From Mesorhizobium sp. WSM2240 (GTDB lineage Bacteria; Pseudomonadota; Alphaproteobacteria; Rhizobiales; Rhizobiaceae): a stretch of DNA of 64,000 bases. This document shows positions 10,316-20,237 of the stretch, piece after piece; within the stretch, counting starts at the first letter, position 1, and the number at the start of each line of letters is the position of its first letter. The stretch covers positions 186,001 to 250,000 of the forward strand of contig NZ_CP159256.1 in assembly GCF_040438645.1 (NCBI RefSeq). The letters run 5' to 3'. A program made the position numbers and the translations under genes. The notes below the pieces were generated by a model, which was given only the letters and a program-made list of their open reading frames with translations, had not been told where the DNA came from and did no database searches.

Positions 10316-11233
10316 TCAGCCCTTAGCGACCGCCGCCAAATGACGGGAAAGGTCGTCGCTCTCCATCAGTGCTCTGCAGCGCGCAAATCGACTATCTGCG
10401 TAAGCGCGAAAGTCGTCGGCCGGATTGCCGTTGGCAAGCTGGATCAGGCCCCACAGGGTCCATAGCAGGTCGCACATCGCCTTATAGATGACGATCCGGC
10501 CCCGCTCCACCGGTCGGGGCTCACAGCCGAAATAGGCGCGGATCATTTCTTCTTCCTGGTCAGCGTCGAACTCTCCCTCGACCGAAAGATCGCCCAGATC
10601 CCACATCGGATCGTTCATGCCGGAATATTCCCAGTCGACGATCCACATACGCTCGCCCGTATCGAGAAAATTCTCGCAGAGCGGGTCGCAGTGGCTTGGG
10701 GCAAGCGGCAGACGGTGCTTGCCGAGCGCGGCGCGTATCGCCAGGTTCGCTTCGTTCACGACGTCATGGTAGCCGGCCGGCAACGCCACATCCTTGGTCG
10801 ACAGCACCTTGAGGTAGTCGTCGATCATCGCAAACAGCTCGAAGCGAAACGGAAACACCGCCCCGCTGTCGTGCAGTTTCCTAAAGGCTTGCCCGGCCCT
10901 GGCCGGCGATCCGGGCCGCGTCTTGAACTTGTGCGGCGACATCGTCTCGGCCCCCTCAATGAAGCGCGTCACCATCACACCCGCCGTAACGTCGAGATGA
11001 AGCACCTCGGGACTTACGCCAGCTCTCGCGGCCTCTCGCGCGGCCACCGCCTCATGGAGGCGGTTGATGTATTCCTCGGTACCCTTGCCCGGAATGCGCA
11101 GGCAGCAGTCGCCAAGGCGGTATACCCGGTTGGTGAGTCCGCCCAGTCGTTCGATGGGACCGCCATAGCCTGCCAGCATTGGAACCGCCGCTATGATGGC
11201 ACGCGTTTCGTCGTCCAATTTTCGCTCCCTCAC
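10316..11233 (-). CDS. Choline-kinase-like phosphotransferase
   Basis: Up to 305 residues from GTG 11233. A TTG at 11218 with GAGGGAG at ideal spacing may be the true start and would remove 5 residues. It has the eukaryotic-like kinase fold of the APH/choline kinase family: a Gly-rich loop GGLTNRVYRLG (31-41), catalytic HCDPLCENF (181-189) and Mg-binding VDWEYSG (199-205). It probably phosphorylates a small amino alcohol. The divergent methyltransferase starts 80 bases away. A second, diverged kinase lies in the quaternary-amine operon at 14437-15336. The substrate is inferred from the neighbourhood only. Confidence 0.8.
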   Translation of the reverse strand: MRERKLDDETRAIIAAVPMLAGYGGPIERLGGLTNRVYRLGDCCLRIPGKGTEEYINRLHEAVAAREAARAGVSPEVLHLDVTAGVMVTRFIEGAETMSPHKFKTRPGSPARAGQAFRKLHDSGAVFPFRFELFAMIDDYLKVLSTKDVALPAGYHDVVNEANLAIRAALGKHRLPLAPSHCDPLCENFLDTGERMWIVDWEYSGMNDPMWDLGDLSVEGEFDADQEEEMIRAYFGCEPRPVERGRIVIYKAMCDLLWTLWGLIQLANGNPADDFRAYADSRFARCRALMESDDLSRHLAAVAKG

Positions 11234-11312
11234 TAGGTTTCAGTCGGATAGGTTCCACAATTTCCAGCTCTTGGCTATCATTCGCCGGCAACGGTAAGCG
11301 AGGAGCGAAACG

Positions 11313-11945
11313 ATGGCTGAAGGGCATCACGAGGGAACGCTGGGTGCGGTCTATGAGGCGAAACGACCGGAGGAGGTTGCGGCACTCTACGATCGGTGGG
11401 CCGAGACGTACGAGGCGGACATGGCCCTGGCCGGCTACCGCCATCCGGCGATCTGCTTGGCCCTCACCGCGCGTCATTTGCGACACGGCGCGGGACCGCT
11501 GCTCGACGCCGGCGCCGGAACGGGGCTGATCGGCGAATGGCTCGGCATCCTGGGCTATCCGCATGTGGAAGCGCTGGACATCTCGCAAGGCATGCTTGCC
11601 CGGGCTGCGAAAACCAACGCCTACAAGGCGCTCCATTGCCTGGCTTTGGGCGGACCGCTCCCGTTTGCCGACGAGCACTTTGCCGGTATCGTTTCAGCGG
11701 GCGTGTTCACGTCCGGCCATGTCGGCGTCGAGGGTTTGGACGAGCTTATACGAATCGCCCGACCCGGCGCGGTGATCGTCCTTACCGTCAAGAATACGGT
11801 CTGGGAGGCCGGTTTCGCGGCGCGCATCGATGCGTTGGAGGAAAGCGGAACCGTTTCGCGGCTGGAAGAGACGGAGCCCTACGTCTCCATGCCGGGAGAG
11901 TCCGGCACCATGCCGAGCCGCGGTCTCGTCCTGCGGCGTATTTAG
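11313..11945 (+). CDS. Class I SAM-dependent methyltransferase
   Basis: 210 residues from the ATG at 11313, preceded by GAGGAGCG. Motif I LLDAGAGTG (63-71) and the acidic residue in EALDISQGML mark the SAM site. A post-I segment LPFADEHFAGIVSAGVF and a strand PGAVIVLTVKN complete the Rossmann-like fold. It resembles the small methyltransferases related to vertebrate METTL27. It is divergent from the kinase at 10316-11233 and convergent with the dimethylglycine-dehydrogenase-like gene. The methyl acceptor is unknown; the location beside methylamine genes makes an amine or lipid head group an attractive guess. Confidence 0.82.
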   Translation: MAEGHHEGTLGAVYEAKRPEEVAALYDRWAETYEADMALAGYRHPAICLALTARHLRHGAGPLLDAGAGTGLIGEWLGILGYPHVEALDISQGMLARAAKTNAYKALHCLALGGPLPFADEHFAGIVSAGVFTSGHVGVEGLDELIRIARPGAVIVLTVKNTVWEAGFAARIDALEESGTVSRLEETEPYVSMPGESGTMPSRGLVLRRI

Positions 11946-11982
11946 ACCCCTGCGGTGCCAGGAAACGATCTCGGCGCGCGGG

Positions 11983-14434
11983 TCATGACTTCACGCGCGC
12001 CATGCCCGGGTCGTAGAGCGGTTCCATGTGGAGAACGGCCCGCGTCCGCTCCATCGCCACGACCAGCTCGTAATCGCCCGACAGCAGGAAATCATCGCCG
12101 ACGCCGTTCGGATTGCGAACATATCCGTAGCCGATGTTCTTGCCGACGGTATAGCCATAACCGCCGCTGGTGAGATAGCCGACGGCTTCGCTGTTCCGCA
12201 GGATCGTCTCCCGGCCAAGCAGCACGATTTCGGGGTCGTCGACCGTGAAGCAGGTGAAGCGCTTTTTCAGCGTTTCACCCTGCAATTTTTCCAGCGCCTG
12301 CCTGCCGACGAAGTCAATTTTCTTGCGGAGCTTCACCGCCCAGCCCAGCCCCGCTTCGAAAGGCGTGTCGTTGGGCGTGATGTCGGAACCCCAGGCGCGG
12401 TAGCCCTTTTCGAGCCGAAGCGATTCCAATGCACGATACCCGACCGGGCGGATGCCGTGCGGCTTGCCCGCCGCCATCAGCGTGTCGAATACCTCGCCCG
12501 TGGCGTCGATCGGCACATGCAGTTCCCAGCCGAGCTCGCCGACATAGGTGATGCGAAGCGCTCGCACCTTTTGCCCGGCGATCACGATCTCACGGACATG
12601 GCCGAACGGGAATGCAGCCTTGGAAACATCGGCATCGGTGACCGCCGCCAGCACATCTCTCGCGCGGGGGCCCATCAGCGAAAGCGTGCCGAATTCCTCC
12701 GTCACATCCAAAAGCTTCACATCGAGCCCGGCCGGAATGTGGTCGCGTATCCACGCAAGATCGTGGGTGCGGAAGCCGGTGCCGGTGACGATGTAGAATT
12801 TGTCCTCGGCGATCCGCGCCACGGTCAGGTCGGCTTCGATGCCGCCGCGCGTGTTGAGAAGCTGAGTGTAGGTCAAGCGGCCGGCGGGCTTGGCGACATC
12901 GTTAGCGCAGATCCAGTCCAGCGCCTGCGCCGCGCCCGCTCCCGTCATCTCGCATTTGGCGAAAGAGGACTGGTCGAAGATGCCGACCGCCTCGCGCACG
13001 TGCCGGTGCTCCTCGCCGACAGGCCCGAACCAGTTCTGGCGGCCCATCGAGTAGATGTCGCGCTCCATCCACTCGGGCGCGAACCAGTTCGGCCGCTCCC
13101 AGCCGAGCTTCGAGCCGAACACCGCGCGGTGCGCCTTCAGCCGTTCGTAGAGCGGCGAAACAATGCGCGGCCGGCCGGAAAGATATTCCTCGTGCGGGAA
13201 GCCGATCGTGTAGTGCTTGCCATAGGCCTCCAGCGTGCGATCTGAGACCCAGTCGCGGTCTCGATGAAGGCCGGAAAAGCGGCGGATGTCGACCACCCAG
13301 AGATCGAGCGGCGCCTCGCCGTCCATCGTCCATTGCGCCAGCACCCAGCCGGCGCCGCCGCCGGAGGCGATACCGAATGCGTTGAAGCCCGCGCCGACAA
13401 ACATGTTTTCGCATTCCGGTGCGACGCCGAGGATGAAGTTGCCGTCCGGGGTGAAACTCTCAGGGCCGTTGATCATCTGCTTGACCCCGGCCGTCTCCAG
13501 CGTCGGGATTCGGGCGATCGCCTGCGTCATATGCTGTTCGAAATGATCCCAGTCGTCGTCGAACAACCGGAACTGCCAGTCGTTCGGAACGTCCCCGCCC
13601 CGGCAGTTCGGTCGACCATGCCTGCGGGTTCGGCTCGTAGCCGCCCATCACCAGCCCGCCGACCTCCTCCTTGAAATAGGTGCGCCGGTCCGGGTCGCGG
13701 ATGGTCGGCGCATTCGCCGCCAGCCCGTCGACCTTTTCGGTGATGATGTACTGATGCTTGACCGGCTGCAGCGGCACGTTGATGCCGGCCATCGCCCCCA
13801 CCTGCCGCGCCCATTGGCCGGCGCAGTTCACGACCTTTTCGCAGGCGATGTCGCCCTGGTCCGTCTTCACCTTCAGGATGCGGCCGTCTTTCATCTCGAA
13901 GCCGGTCACGCGGACGTCCTCGAAGAGCTTCGCGCCGTGTATGCGCGCGCCCTTGGCCAGCGACTGCGTGATGTCGGACGGGCTCGCCTGGCCGTCGGTA
14001 GGCAGCCAGCTTGCGCCGACGAGGTCGCCAACCTCCATCAGCGGCCACATCGCCTTCACCTCGGCCGGCGAAAGAAGCTGCATGTCCATGCCGAAGCTTT
14101 TGGCCGTCGTCGCCAGCCGCTTGTATTCGGTCCAGCGATCCTGGTTGGTGGCGAGCCGCAGGCAGCCCGTCATCTTCCAGCCGGTTGCAAGCCCCGTTTC
14201 GGCCTCCAGCCCCTTGTAGAGCTCGACCGAATATTTCAGCACCCGCGTGATCGAAGCCGAAGAACGCAACTGCCCGACCAGGCCCGCCGCATGCCAGGTC
14301 GAGCCGGAGGTCAGCTTGCCCTGCTCCAGCAGCACGACATCCGCCTTATGGTCGCGCGCCAGGTGATAGGCGGTCGAGCAACCGATAATGCCGCCGCCGA
14401 TGACGACGATCCGGGCGTGGGTTGGCAGGGTCAT
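11983..14434 (-). pseudogene. Dimethylglycine/sarcosine dehydrogenase-like gene with one frameshift
   Basis: Two adjacent frames make one protein of about 816 residues, the usual size of rhizobial FAD oxidoreductase-GcvT fusions. The N-terminal part (14434 to about 13600) has the FAD motif VVIGGGIIGCSTAYHLA and STWHAAGL, whose His48 matches the histidine that carries covalent FAD in mammalian DMGDH. The C-terminal part (about 13598 to 11983) ends in a GcvT/folate-binding domain. The frame breaks in a C-rich run at 13591-13602 (CCCCGCCCC). One C too many turns ...LPG-R-DVPNDWQF into an unrelated tail. It may be a sequencing error or a real inactivating or phase-variable slip. It follows the kinase gene by 2 bases. 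Confidence 0.85.
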
Positions 14435-14436
14435 GT

Positions 14437-15336
14437 TCAGGATTTTCCGTAGGTCGAGCGATATTGGTCGAGCGCCTCAGTGAGGCGTGACAGGTTCTCG
14501 GCCGTATAGGCGACATAGTCGACGCCGGGCGCGGCAAGGTGCAGTTCCGAGACCATGCTCCACATCGCCTCACGCAGGAGCGAGGCGCATTGCATGGCCG
14601 CATGGGAGCGAAGCAGGTCGGTCGTGGGCTCGCCGCCGAAATATGTGGCGAGAAACCCTTCCGATTCCTGTTCGGTCATGCCGGCATTCGAGGCAGCGCC
14701 GGCGAGGTCGAACATGGCTGTGGAGAAGCCGGCATATTCGAAATCGATCAGCCACAGCCGCGCGCCGTCCTCGAGTATGTTGGCGGGCAGAAGATCATTG
14801 TGGCCGAAGATCACCGGCAGCGCCGTCTGCGCCTGCTCCAGTTCCTCGGCGAGCGCCAGATAGCCCGGGATTTCCGAAGCCATGCGGCTGCCCCCGGCCT
14901 CCAGGGTGCGGGCATAGTCGCGGATGACGTGGAAGACCCAGAACATGAATCCCGCGCCGGACACATGGCGCGGCATCTCCTGGTGGAAGCGCCGCAGCAT
15001 GACCGCGATGCGCTCGCGGTTCGCCCGCACGTCCTTCGCCCCGTAGGTTCTCGCGCCGATGAAGGCAGTGACCATGATGCCCGGCTCGGCATAGATTACC
15101 TCCGGCGCGAAGCCGGCGGCATGGGCGGCGCGCGCGGTCATGATCTCGCGTTCGCGCGAAACATGGTGGAATGGAAAATCCCTGCCGAAGCGCACGACAT
15201 GCCGGCCTGCGCCGTCGGTCACCAGGTAGCTCTCATTGCTGATGCCGCCGTGCAGCGGCTCGATCGCGATCGGCCCGCTCCAGATCGGCAGCGAACGGGT
15301 GCGCTCTTCGGCGTTGCGGACGAGCATTTCCGTCAT
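14437..15336 (-). CDS. Choline-kinase-like phosphotransferase
   Basis: 299 residues from the ATG at 15336, which overlaps the permease stop (ATGA). Choline/aminoglycoside kinase fold: PLHGGISNESYLV (28-40) as nucleotide loop, catalytic FGHNDLLPANIL (177-188) and LIDFEYAG (196-203) for Mg. It lies between a glycine-betaine-type transporter and the dimethylglycine-dehydrogenase-like gene in one operon, so it probably acts on an imported amino alcohol or betaine-related compound. The kinase at 10316-11233 shares the motifs but differs throughout, so the two may have different substrates. Confidence 0.85.
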   Translation of the reverse strand: MTEMLVRNAEERTRSLPIWSGPIAIEPLHGGISNESYLVTDGAGRHVVRFGRDFPFHHVSREREIMTARAAHAAGFAPEVIYAEPGIMVTAFIGARTYGAKDVRANRERIAVMLRRFHQEMPRHVSGAGFMFWVFHVIRDYARTLEAGGSRMASEIPGYLALAEELEQAQTALPVIFGHNDLLPANILEDGARLWLIDFEYAGFSTAMFDLAGAASNAGMTEQESEGFLATYFGGEPTTDLLRSHAAMQCASLLREAMWSMVSELHLAAPGVDYVAYTAENLSRLTEALDQYRSTYGKS

Positions 15337-17363
15337 GCGAGCCCGAGCCTCTTCTTCGTCCGCGCCGCGCCGGCGGCGATCAGCCTATCTGCGATGATCG
15401 CGATGAAGGCGACGGCGAGGCCAGCGACCAGCCCGCGCCCGGTGTCGGCCTTGGTCAGCGCGACATAGACCTCTTGGCCGAGGTCGCGCGTGCCGACCAG
15501 CGCGGTGATGACGAGCATCGACAGCGCCAGCATGATCGTCTGGTTGATGCCAAGCATGATCTCGGGCAGGGCCAGCTTGAGCTTGATCTTGGTGAGCAAC
15601 TGCCAAGGCGAGCAGCCCATTGCCTTGCCAGCCTCGACGAGCTTCGGATCGACCTTCTGCAGGCCGAGCACCGTGTAACGGATCACCGGCGTGATAGCAT
15701 AGGCGACGACGGCGATCATGGCGGTGAAGTCGCCGACACGGAACAGCATCACGGCAGGGATCAGGTAGACGAAGGCAGGTAGCGTCTGCAGCGTGTCGAT
15801 GACCACTCGAACCACCCGCCAGACCTGCTCCCGCTCGGCGGAAAACACGCCGATCGGGATGCCGAGCAACCCTGCAATGGCGACCGAAACGCCGCAGAGA
15901 TAGACGGTGATCATCGCCTTTTCCCACTGGCCGGTGGCGGCGACGACGAAGCTCAGACAACCGCAGATCAGCGCCAGCCGGGCGCCGCCGAGCCGGTAGC
16001 CGGCGAATGCGAGTAGCCCTGTCACTCCAAGCCACGGCAACCCGCCGAGCAGGCGCTTGAAGGGCACCAGGATGTTCAGGAGAACCGCGTTCTTCAGCGC
16101 TTCCAGCGTGTCGAAGAAGTTGACGTTGATCCACTCGACGACGACGGAAAAGAAGGTGCCGGTCGAGATCTGCAAGATCTCCGGATAGGTCTGCACGGCT
16201 GGGGTGATAAGCCCGATCAGCGCTGTCGCTACGACGATGGCGAGCGCAGTGAGGAGATAGGGATAACGCCCGAACAAGCCTCTGCTGGACGGCGCAAAAG
16301 GCTGGGGCTCGGCCGCCCTATCAGCGAAAGCCTGCGACAGCCGGTCGAGCGCAACCGCGAGCGCCACGATGGCGAGCCCTGCTTCTATGCCGGCGCCGAT
16401 ATCTAGGCGGCGCAGCGCGGCCAGCACGTCGAAACCGAGCCCGCCGGCGCCGATCATCGAGGCGATGATGACCATGTTGAGCGAGAGCATAATGACCTGG
16501 TTGACGCCGACCATCAGGCTTTCGCGGGCCGAGGGCACCATGAGCCGCCATGTCATCTGCCGGCGCGTGCAGCCGATCATCTTGCCGAGTTCGCTGATCT
16601 CCGGTGCAACCGAACGCAGCGCCAGCGTCGTGACGCGGATCATCGGCGGCATGGCATAGATCAACGTGGCGACCAGGGCGGCGGTCGGGCCGAAGCCGAA
16701 CAGGAACAGGATCGGCACCAGATAGGCAAAGACTGGAATCGTCTGCATCAGGTCGAGCAGCGGCGCCATCGCCCGTTCGAAAGCCGGCCAGCGCCAGGCG
16801 GTGATGCCGAGCAACAGGCCTCCGGCGACGCCCAGCGGCACCGCGACGAGGATCGAGGCGAGCGTCACCATTGCGCTCTGCCACTGGCCGAACAGCACTA
16901 GGAAACCGAAGCAGACGGCGACCAGCACCGCAAGGCTCCGGCCGCCGGCGTAGAGGCCCATCAGAGTAACGATCGAGATCACCGCCAGCCAGGAGAGTGG
17001 CGGCACGACCGTTGCCGCCGCCGAACCATGGCCGGAACGGAAGCCGATCGACAGCAGATTCAGAACGAAGCGGTAGGGCAAGTCCATGAGCGCAGCGATG
17101 AAGCGCGTCAGATCGCGAAAGCTGAAGAGGCCGAAATGCGCCTCTTCGACCAGCCATTTCATCGCCGCGCTGATCCAGCGCGCCAGCGGCACCTGCCATG
17201 CCTTCGGATATTCGACGACCCAGGGAACGGCCTGCCCGAATTGCCAGAGCGCGACGAAGGCGAGGATCGCGACGATCCAGGCAAGGGCAGCCGGTGAGAC
17301 CGGCATCCCCCTCTGCGGGGCAGTTATGGCGGTCGGTTGGGGGGCGGACGCCACTGCAGTCAC
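15333..17363 (-). CDS. Glycine betaine/proline-type ABC permease, two domains fused
   Basis: 676 residues from a GTG at 17363 that overlaps the ATPase stop. This is about twice the length of a single ProW. Two BPD_transp_1 domains are visible: the first around residues 140-345, with the EAA-like loop MIGCTRRQMTWRLMVPSARE, and the second around 460-660, with KAMGCSPWQLLTKIKLKLALPE. Hydrophobic helices run throughout. Fused permeases of this type occur in rhizobial glycine-betaine/choline-like systems, where one chain replaces the usual homodimer. It works with the ATPase and binding protein encoded directly upstream. Confidence 0.9.
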   Translation of the reverse strand: MTAVASAPQPTAITAPQRGMPVSPAALAWIVAILAFVALWQFGQAVPWVVEYPKAWQVPLARWISAAMKWLVEEAHFGLFSFRDLTRFIAALMDLPYRFVLNLLSIGFRSGHGSAAATVVPPLSWLAVISIVTLMGLYAGGRSLAVLVAVCFGFLVLFGQWQSAMVTLASILVAVPLGVAGGLLLGITAWRWPAFERAMAPLLDLMQTIPVFAYLVPILFLFGFGPTAALVATLIYAMPPMIRVTTLALRSVAPEISELGKMIGCTRRQMTWRLMVPSARESLMVGVNQVIMLSLNMVIIASMIGAGGLGFDVLAALRRLDIGAGIEAGLAIVALAVALDRLSQAFADRAAEPQPFAPSSRGLFGRYPYLLTALAIVVATALIGLITPAVQTYPEILQISTGTFFSVVVEWINVNFFDTLEALKNAVLLNILVPFKRLLGGLPWLGVTGLLAFAGYRLGGARLALICGCLSFVVAATGQWEKAMITVYLCGVSVAIAGLLGIPIGVFSAEREQVWRVVRVVIDTLQTLPAFVYLIPAVMLFRVGDFTAMIAVVAYAITPVIRYTVLGLQKVDPKLVEAGKAMGCSPWQLLTKIKLKLALPEIMLGINQTIMLALSMLVITALVGTRDLGQEVYVALTKADTGRGLVAGLAVAFIAIIADRLIAAGAARTKKRLGLA

Positions 17364-18379
17364 CCCTGCATCAGGACGGAGACTACATCGTCGCGATGGA
17401 TGAGGCCGAGCGCCTCGCCATTCTCGCCGCGCACACGCAGGGCTGAAGCTTCGCCGCTGAGCAGCGGCACGGCATCCGAGACCGTCGCTCCGGCCGCAAT
17501 CTCATCGCCGATCGCGAGGCCGTTGACCTTCGCCGGCACTGGCTTTGCCAGCGAGCCGACCGTGATCACCTTCGCCTTGGGGACGTTGCGGGTGAACTCC
17601 GCGACGTACTCGGTCGCCGGACTGAGCACAATCTCCTCCGGCGTGCCGGCCTGCACGATCTCGCCGTCCTTCATGATGGCAATACGATCGGCGAGTCGGA
17701 TCGCCTCGTCGAAATCATGGGTGATGAAGACGATCGTCTTCTTCAGCACCGCCTGCAGGCGCATGAATTCGTCCTGCATCTCGCGGCGAATCAGCGGGTC
17801 GAGCGCCGAGAATGGCTCGTCGAGGAACCAGAGTTCCGGCTCGACTGCCAGCGACCGGGCAATTCCGACGCGCTGCTGCTGACCGCCGGACAGCGCGTGG
17901 GGGAAGAAGTTCTCGCGGCCGGCAAGCCCGACAAACTCGATCATCTTGCGGGCCCGCGCTTCCCGTTCGGCACGCGCCACGCCCTGAATTTCCAGCGGAA
18001 AGGCAACATTGGCGAGCACGGTCAGATGCGGCAGCAGCGCGAAGTTCTGGAAGACCATGCCCATCTGATGCCGGCGGATTTCGGTCATCCGCTTGTCGCT
18101 TGCCTTCAGTAGGTCCTCGCCATTGAAGAGGATCTCGCCGGCCGTCGGCTCGACGAGGCGCGAAAGGCACCGCACCAGCGTCGATTTGCCGGAGCCGGAC
18201 AGCCCCATGATAACGAAGATCTCGCCCTCATGGACCTCCAGGCCGACGTTACGCACGGCTCCGACCAGGCGAGCCCTGGCAGTATCCTCGTGCGACGGGT
18301 GCGGCGATGCGCGCAGAAACTCTTTGGCACGCTCGCCGAAGAGCTTCCATACGTTGCGGCAGACGAGCTGGGGCTGCAC
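17360..18379 (-). CDS. Glycine betaine/proline-type ABC ATPase (ProV-like)
   Basis: 339 residues from GTG 18379. Walker A GLSGSGKST (about 59-67), Q-loop FQNFALLPH, signature LSGGQQQR and Walker B LWFLDEPFSALDP are all intact. The C-terminal part after residue 250 is the CBS-like region typical of ProV/OpuAA, which can sense ionic strength or nucleotides. It overlaps the permease by 4 bases and follows the binding-protein gene by 22 bases, so the three transport genes form one transcription unit. Confidence 0.92.
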   Translation of the reverse strand: MQPQLVCRNVWKLFGERAKEFLRASPHPSHEDTARARLVGAVRNVGLEVHEGEIFVIMGLSGSGKSTLVRCLSRLVEPTAGEILFNGEDLLKASDKRMTEIRRHQMGMVFQNFALLPHLTVLANVAFPLEIQGVARAEREARARKMIEFVGLAGRENFFPHALSGGQQQRVGIARSLAVEPELWFLDEPFSALDPLIRREMQDEFMRLQAVLKKTIVFITHDFDEAIRLADRIAIMKDGEIVQAGTPEEIVLSPATEYVAEFTRNVPKAKVITVGSLAKPVPAKVNGLAIGDEIAAGATVSDAVPLLSGEASALRVRGENGEALGLIHRDDVVSVLMQG

Positions 18380-18401
18380 GGGGCTTCGTCGGGCGAGAGA
18401 A

Positions 18402-19376
18402 TTATTTCCCGATCCAGCCTTTCCAGCGGGATTCGTTCTTCGTCATCCAGTCGGCCACAACCTCCTCGATCTTCTTGCCGTCGAGATCGACCGCTGTGAT
18501 CATTGCGCCCATCTCGTCATTGTCGACGGTGAAGGCCTTGATCGCCTCGTAGGCGCCCGGCCACTTGTCTTTCACGCCGACCCAGCCGACCTTCCAGATC
18601 TCGCCGAACGGCTTGCCGCAGTCATACTTTGCGTCGGGGTTGGTGCCCCAGGCGGGATCTTCGTAGCATTCCTTTGTGTATTGCGGGAACTCGACCCACT
18701 CGCCCTCGTATTTGGCCGGCGCCCAGTGCGGGGCATAGACCCACAGCATGATCGGCGCCTGACGCTGGTAGGCGCTTTCGAGTTCCGCAAAGAGCGCGGC
18801 GTCTGTGCCGGCATGGATGACTTCGAAAGGCAGATCGAGCGCCTCCACACGCTCGTCGTCATAGCCGCCCCAAGTCACCGGCCCCCCGAGATAGCGGCCC
18901 TTGGGTGCCGTCTCGGCCGTGGAAAAAGCCTCGGCGCACTTCTCGTCCTTCAGCGCCTCCCAGTTGGGTAGGCCAGGGCACTTTTCGTTCATGTATGCCG
19001 GATACCACCATTCCTCCTTGGCCTTCATGCCGGTCGGGCCGAATACTTCGGTCTTGCCGGTGGCCGTGGAGGCATCCATAGCGTCGCGGCCGGTGGTTTC
19101 CCACATCTCCATCGCCACATGCAGGTCGCCGGTTTCCAGCCCCGCGAACTGCGCGAGATAGTCGGCCTGCACGTATTCGACATTATAGCCGGCCTTCTTC
19201 AGCACCTCGCCCATGATGTTGGTTGTAATGAGCTGGCCGGTCCAGTCATGCAGCGTGAGCTTGATCGGATCGCTCGATTCCTGTGCCGGCGCATGGCCTG
19301 CAAATGCCAGCCAGAGAGCGGTGGAAAGTGCGAAGGCACGAGCGCGCGTGTTCACTTGGATATGGCCTGAAAACAT
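18402..19376 (-). CDS. Glycine betaine/choline-type periplasmic binding protein
   Basis: 324 residues from the ATG at 19376, chosen because a ribosome site (CAGGAG) and a signal peptide follow: a basic start, then AFALSTALWLAFAGHAPAQ. The open frame is longer upstream but that part is untranslated leader. The mature protein is an OpuAC-type receptor (KLTLHDWTGQLITTNIMGEVL at its start) with many Trp residues, as expected of an aromatic cage for a quaternary amine (WWYPAY, WVYAPHW). Two Cys pairs may form disulfides. First gene of the transport-catabolism operon. Confidence 0.9.
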   Translation of the reverse strand: MFSGHIQVNTRARAFALSTALWLAFAGHAPAQESSDPIKLTLHDWTGQLITTNIMGEVLKKAGYNVEYVQADYLAQFAGLETGDLHVAMEMWETTGRDAMDASTATGKTEVFGPTGMKAKEEWWYPAYMNEKCPGLPNWEALKDEKCAEAFSTAETAPKGRYLGGPVTWGGYDDERVEALDLPFEVIHAGTDAALFAELESAYQRQAPIMLWVYAPHWAPAKYEGEWVEFPQYTKECYEDPAWGTNPDAKYDCGKPFGEIWKVGWVGVKDKWPGAYEAIKAFTVDNDEMGAMITAVDLDGKKIEEVVADWMTKNESRWKGWIGK

Positions 19377-20237
19377 CTCAATCTCCTGCTCGCCTCTGTG
19401 GTTTTTGTTGATAGTTCTTGCCGCATGCGTCTGCGGCCGCGGGCCGGAGGCATTGCGGATAGGATTGGAAGCAGTGTCGTGCAGCCGGAGCGGGATTGTC
19501 AACGCGGGCCCTGTGGTTTTTTCTGTGTTTACGACCGAATGAGCTTGTAATGGCCCATTGCAGACGGAATTTTGCCTCAAAATCGGGAGATCAGGTAAGC
19601 ATTGCCATATCGAAACACCGCAGAGAAATCCTTCGCCTGCTTTGGGAAGAATGCACAGTGATGCCCAGCCGCTAGTTTGAAGAGGCTCTCGAGCGTTCCC
19701 CGGTCGCAAGCCGAATTATCGGTTCTAATCGCTGCTCCGTTTTGTCTGCGAAACCACTCCTCATACAGCGTCACCCGGCGCTGGAGGTTGTCTGCGACAA
19801 CTGAGAGTGCCCGCCGTCAATAACGCGGGTGCTAAGCACGTCCAGGCGAGGCGACAGGTAAATTACTGGATCCGGCTTCGGCAATTCCGCCATGATGTTC
19901 CGGCGCGCGTCAAGCGCAGGATGAAGCAAGCATCGAACAGGTGCAAGGTTTACCGCCGGCAGGATCGGGTGAGTCAGGCCGTCGTGCGTCATGAACGCCC
20001 ATTGCACACCGAATAGCTCGGCGGTCTCGCCTCTGTGTGGTGATACGGCAGGGCCCGTCTCTGACGCGCGATTTCCAGACTTTCATGGCGTTTCTCCAAA
20101 CCTGCCGCTCGCGGTTGGGCGGGTATCGACCCGAGTGCGACATAGCACACTCTGTGAGAGCACGGCAGAGCCGTATCCTTTGGCCGGCTCGGTCGTGCCA
20201 TTGCCTGACACGCCACGGCGATAAGCTGCACCAGACG
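19377..20237. other. Promoter region and gene-poor DNA
   Basis: The first 150 bases should hold the promoter and leader of the binding-protein operon; no sharp operator palindrome stood out. The remainder has short open frames on both strands, such as 19577-19774 minus, with no recognisable family and weak start signals. Confidence 0.35.

Noticed and set aside
12028..13245. 405-codon plus-strand frame opposite the dimethylglycine-dehydrogenase gene
   Set aside because: Shadow of the coding strand; composition is unnatural and no motif is present.
19377..19709. Long N-terminal extension of the betaine-type binding protein
   Set aside because: A signal peptide and ribosome site lie at ATG 19376, so upstream codons are leader.
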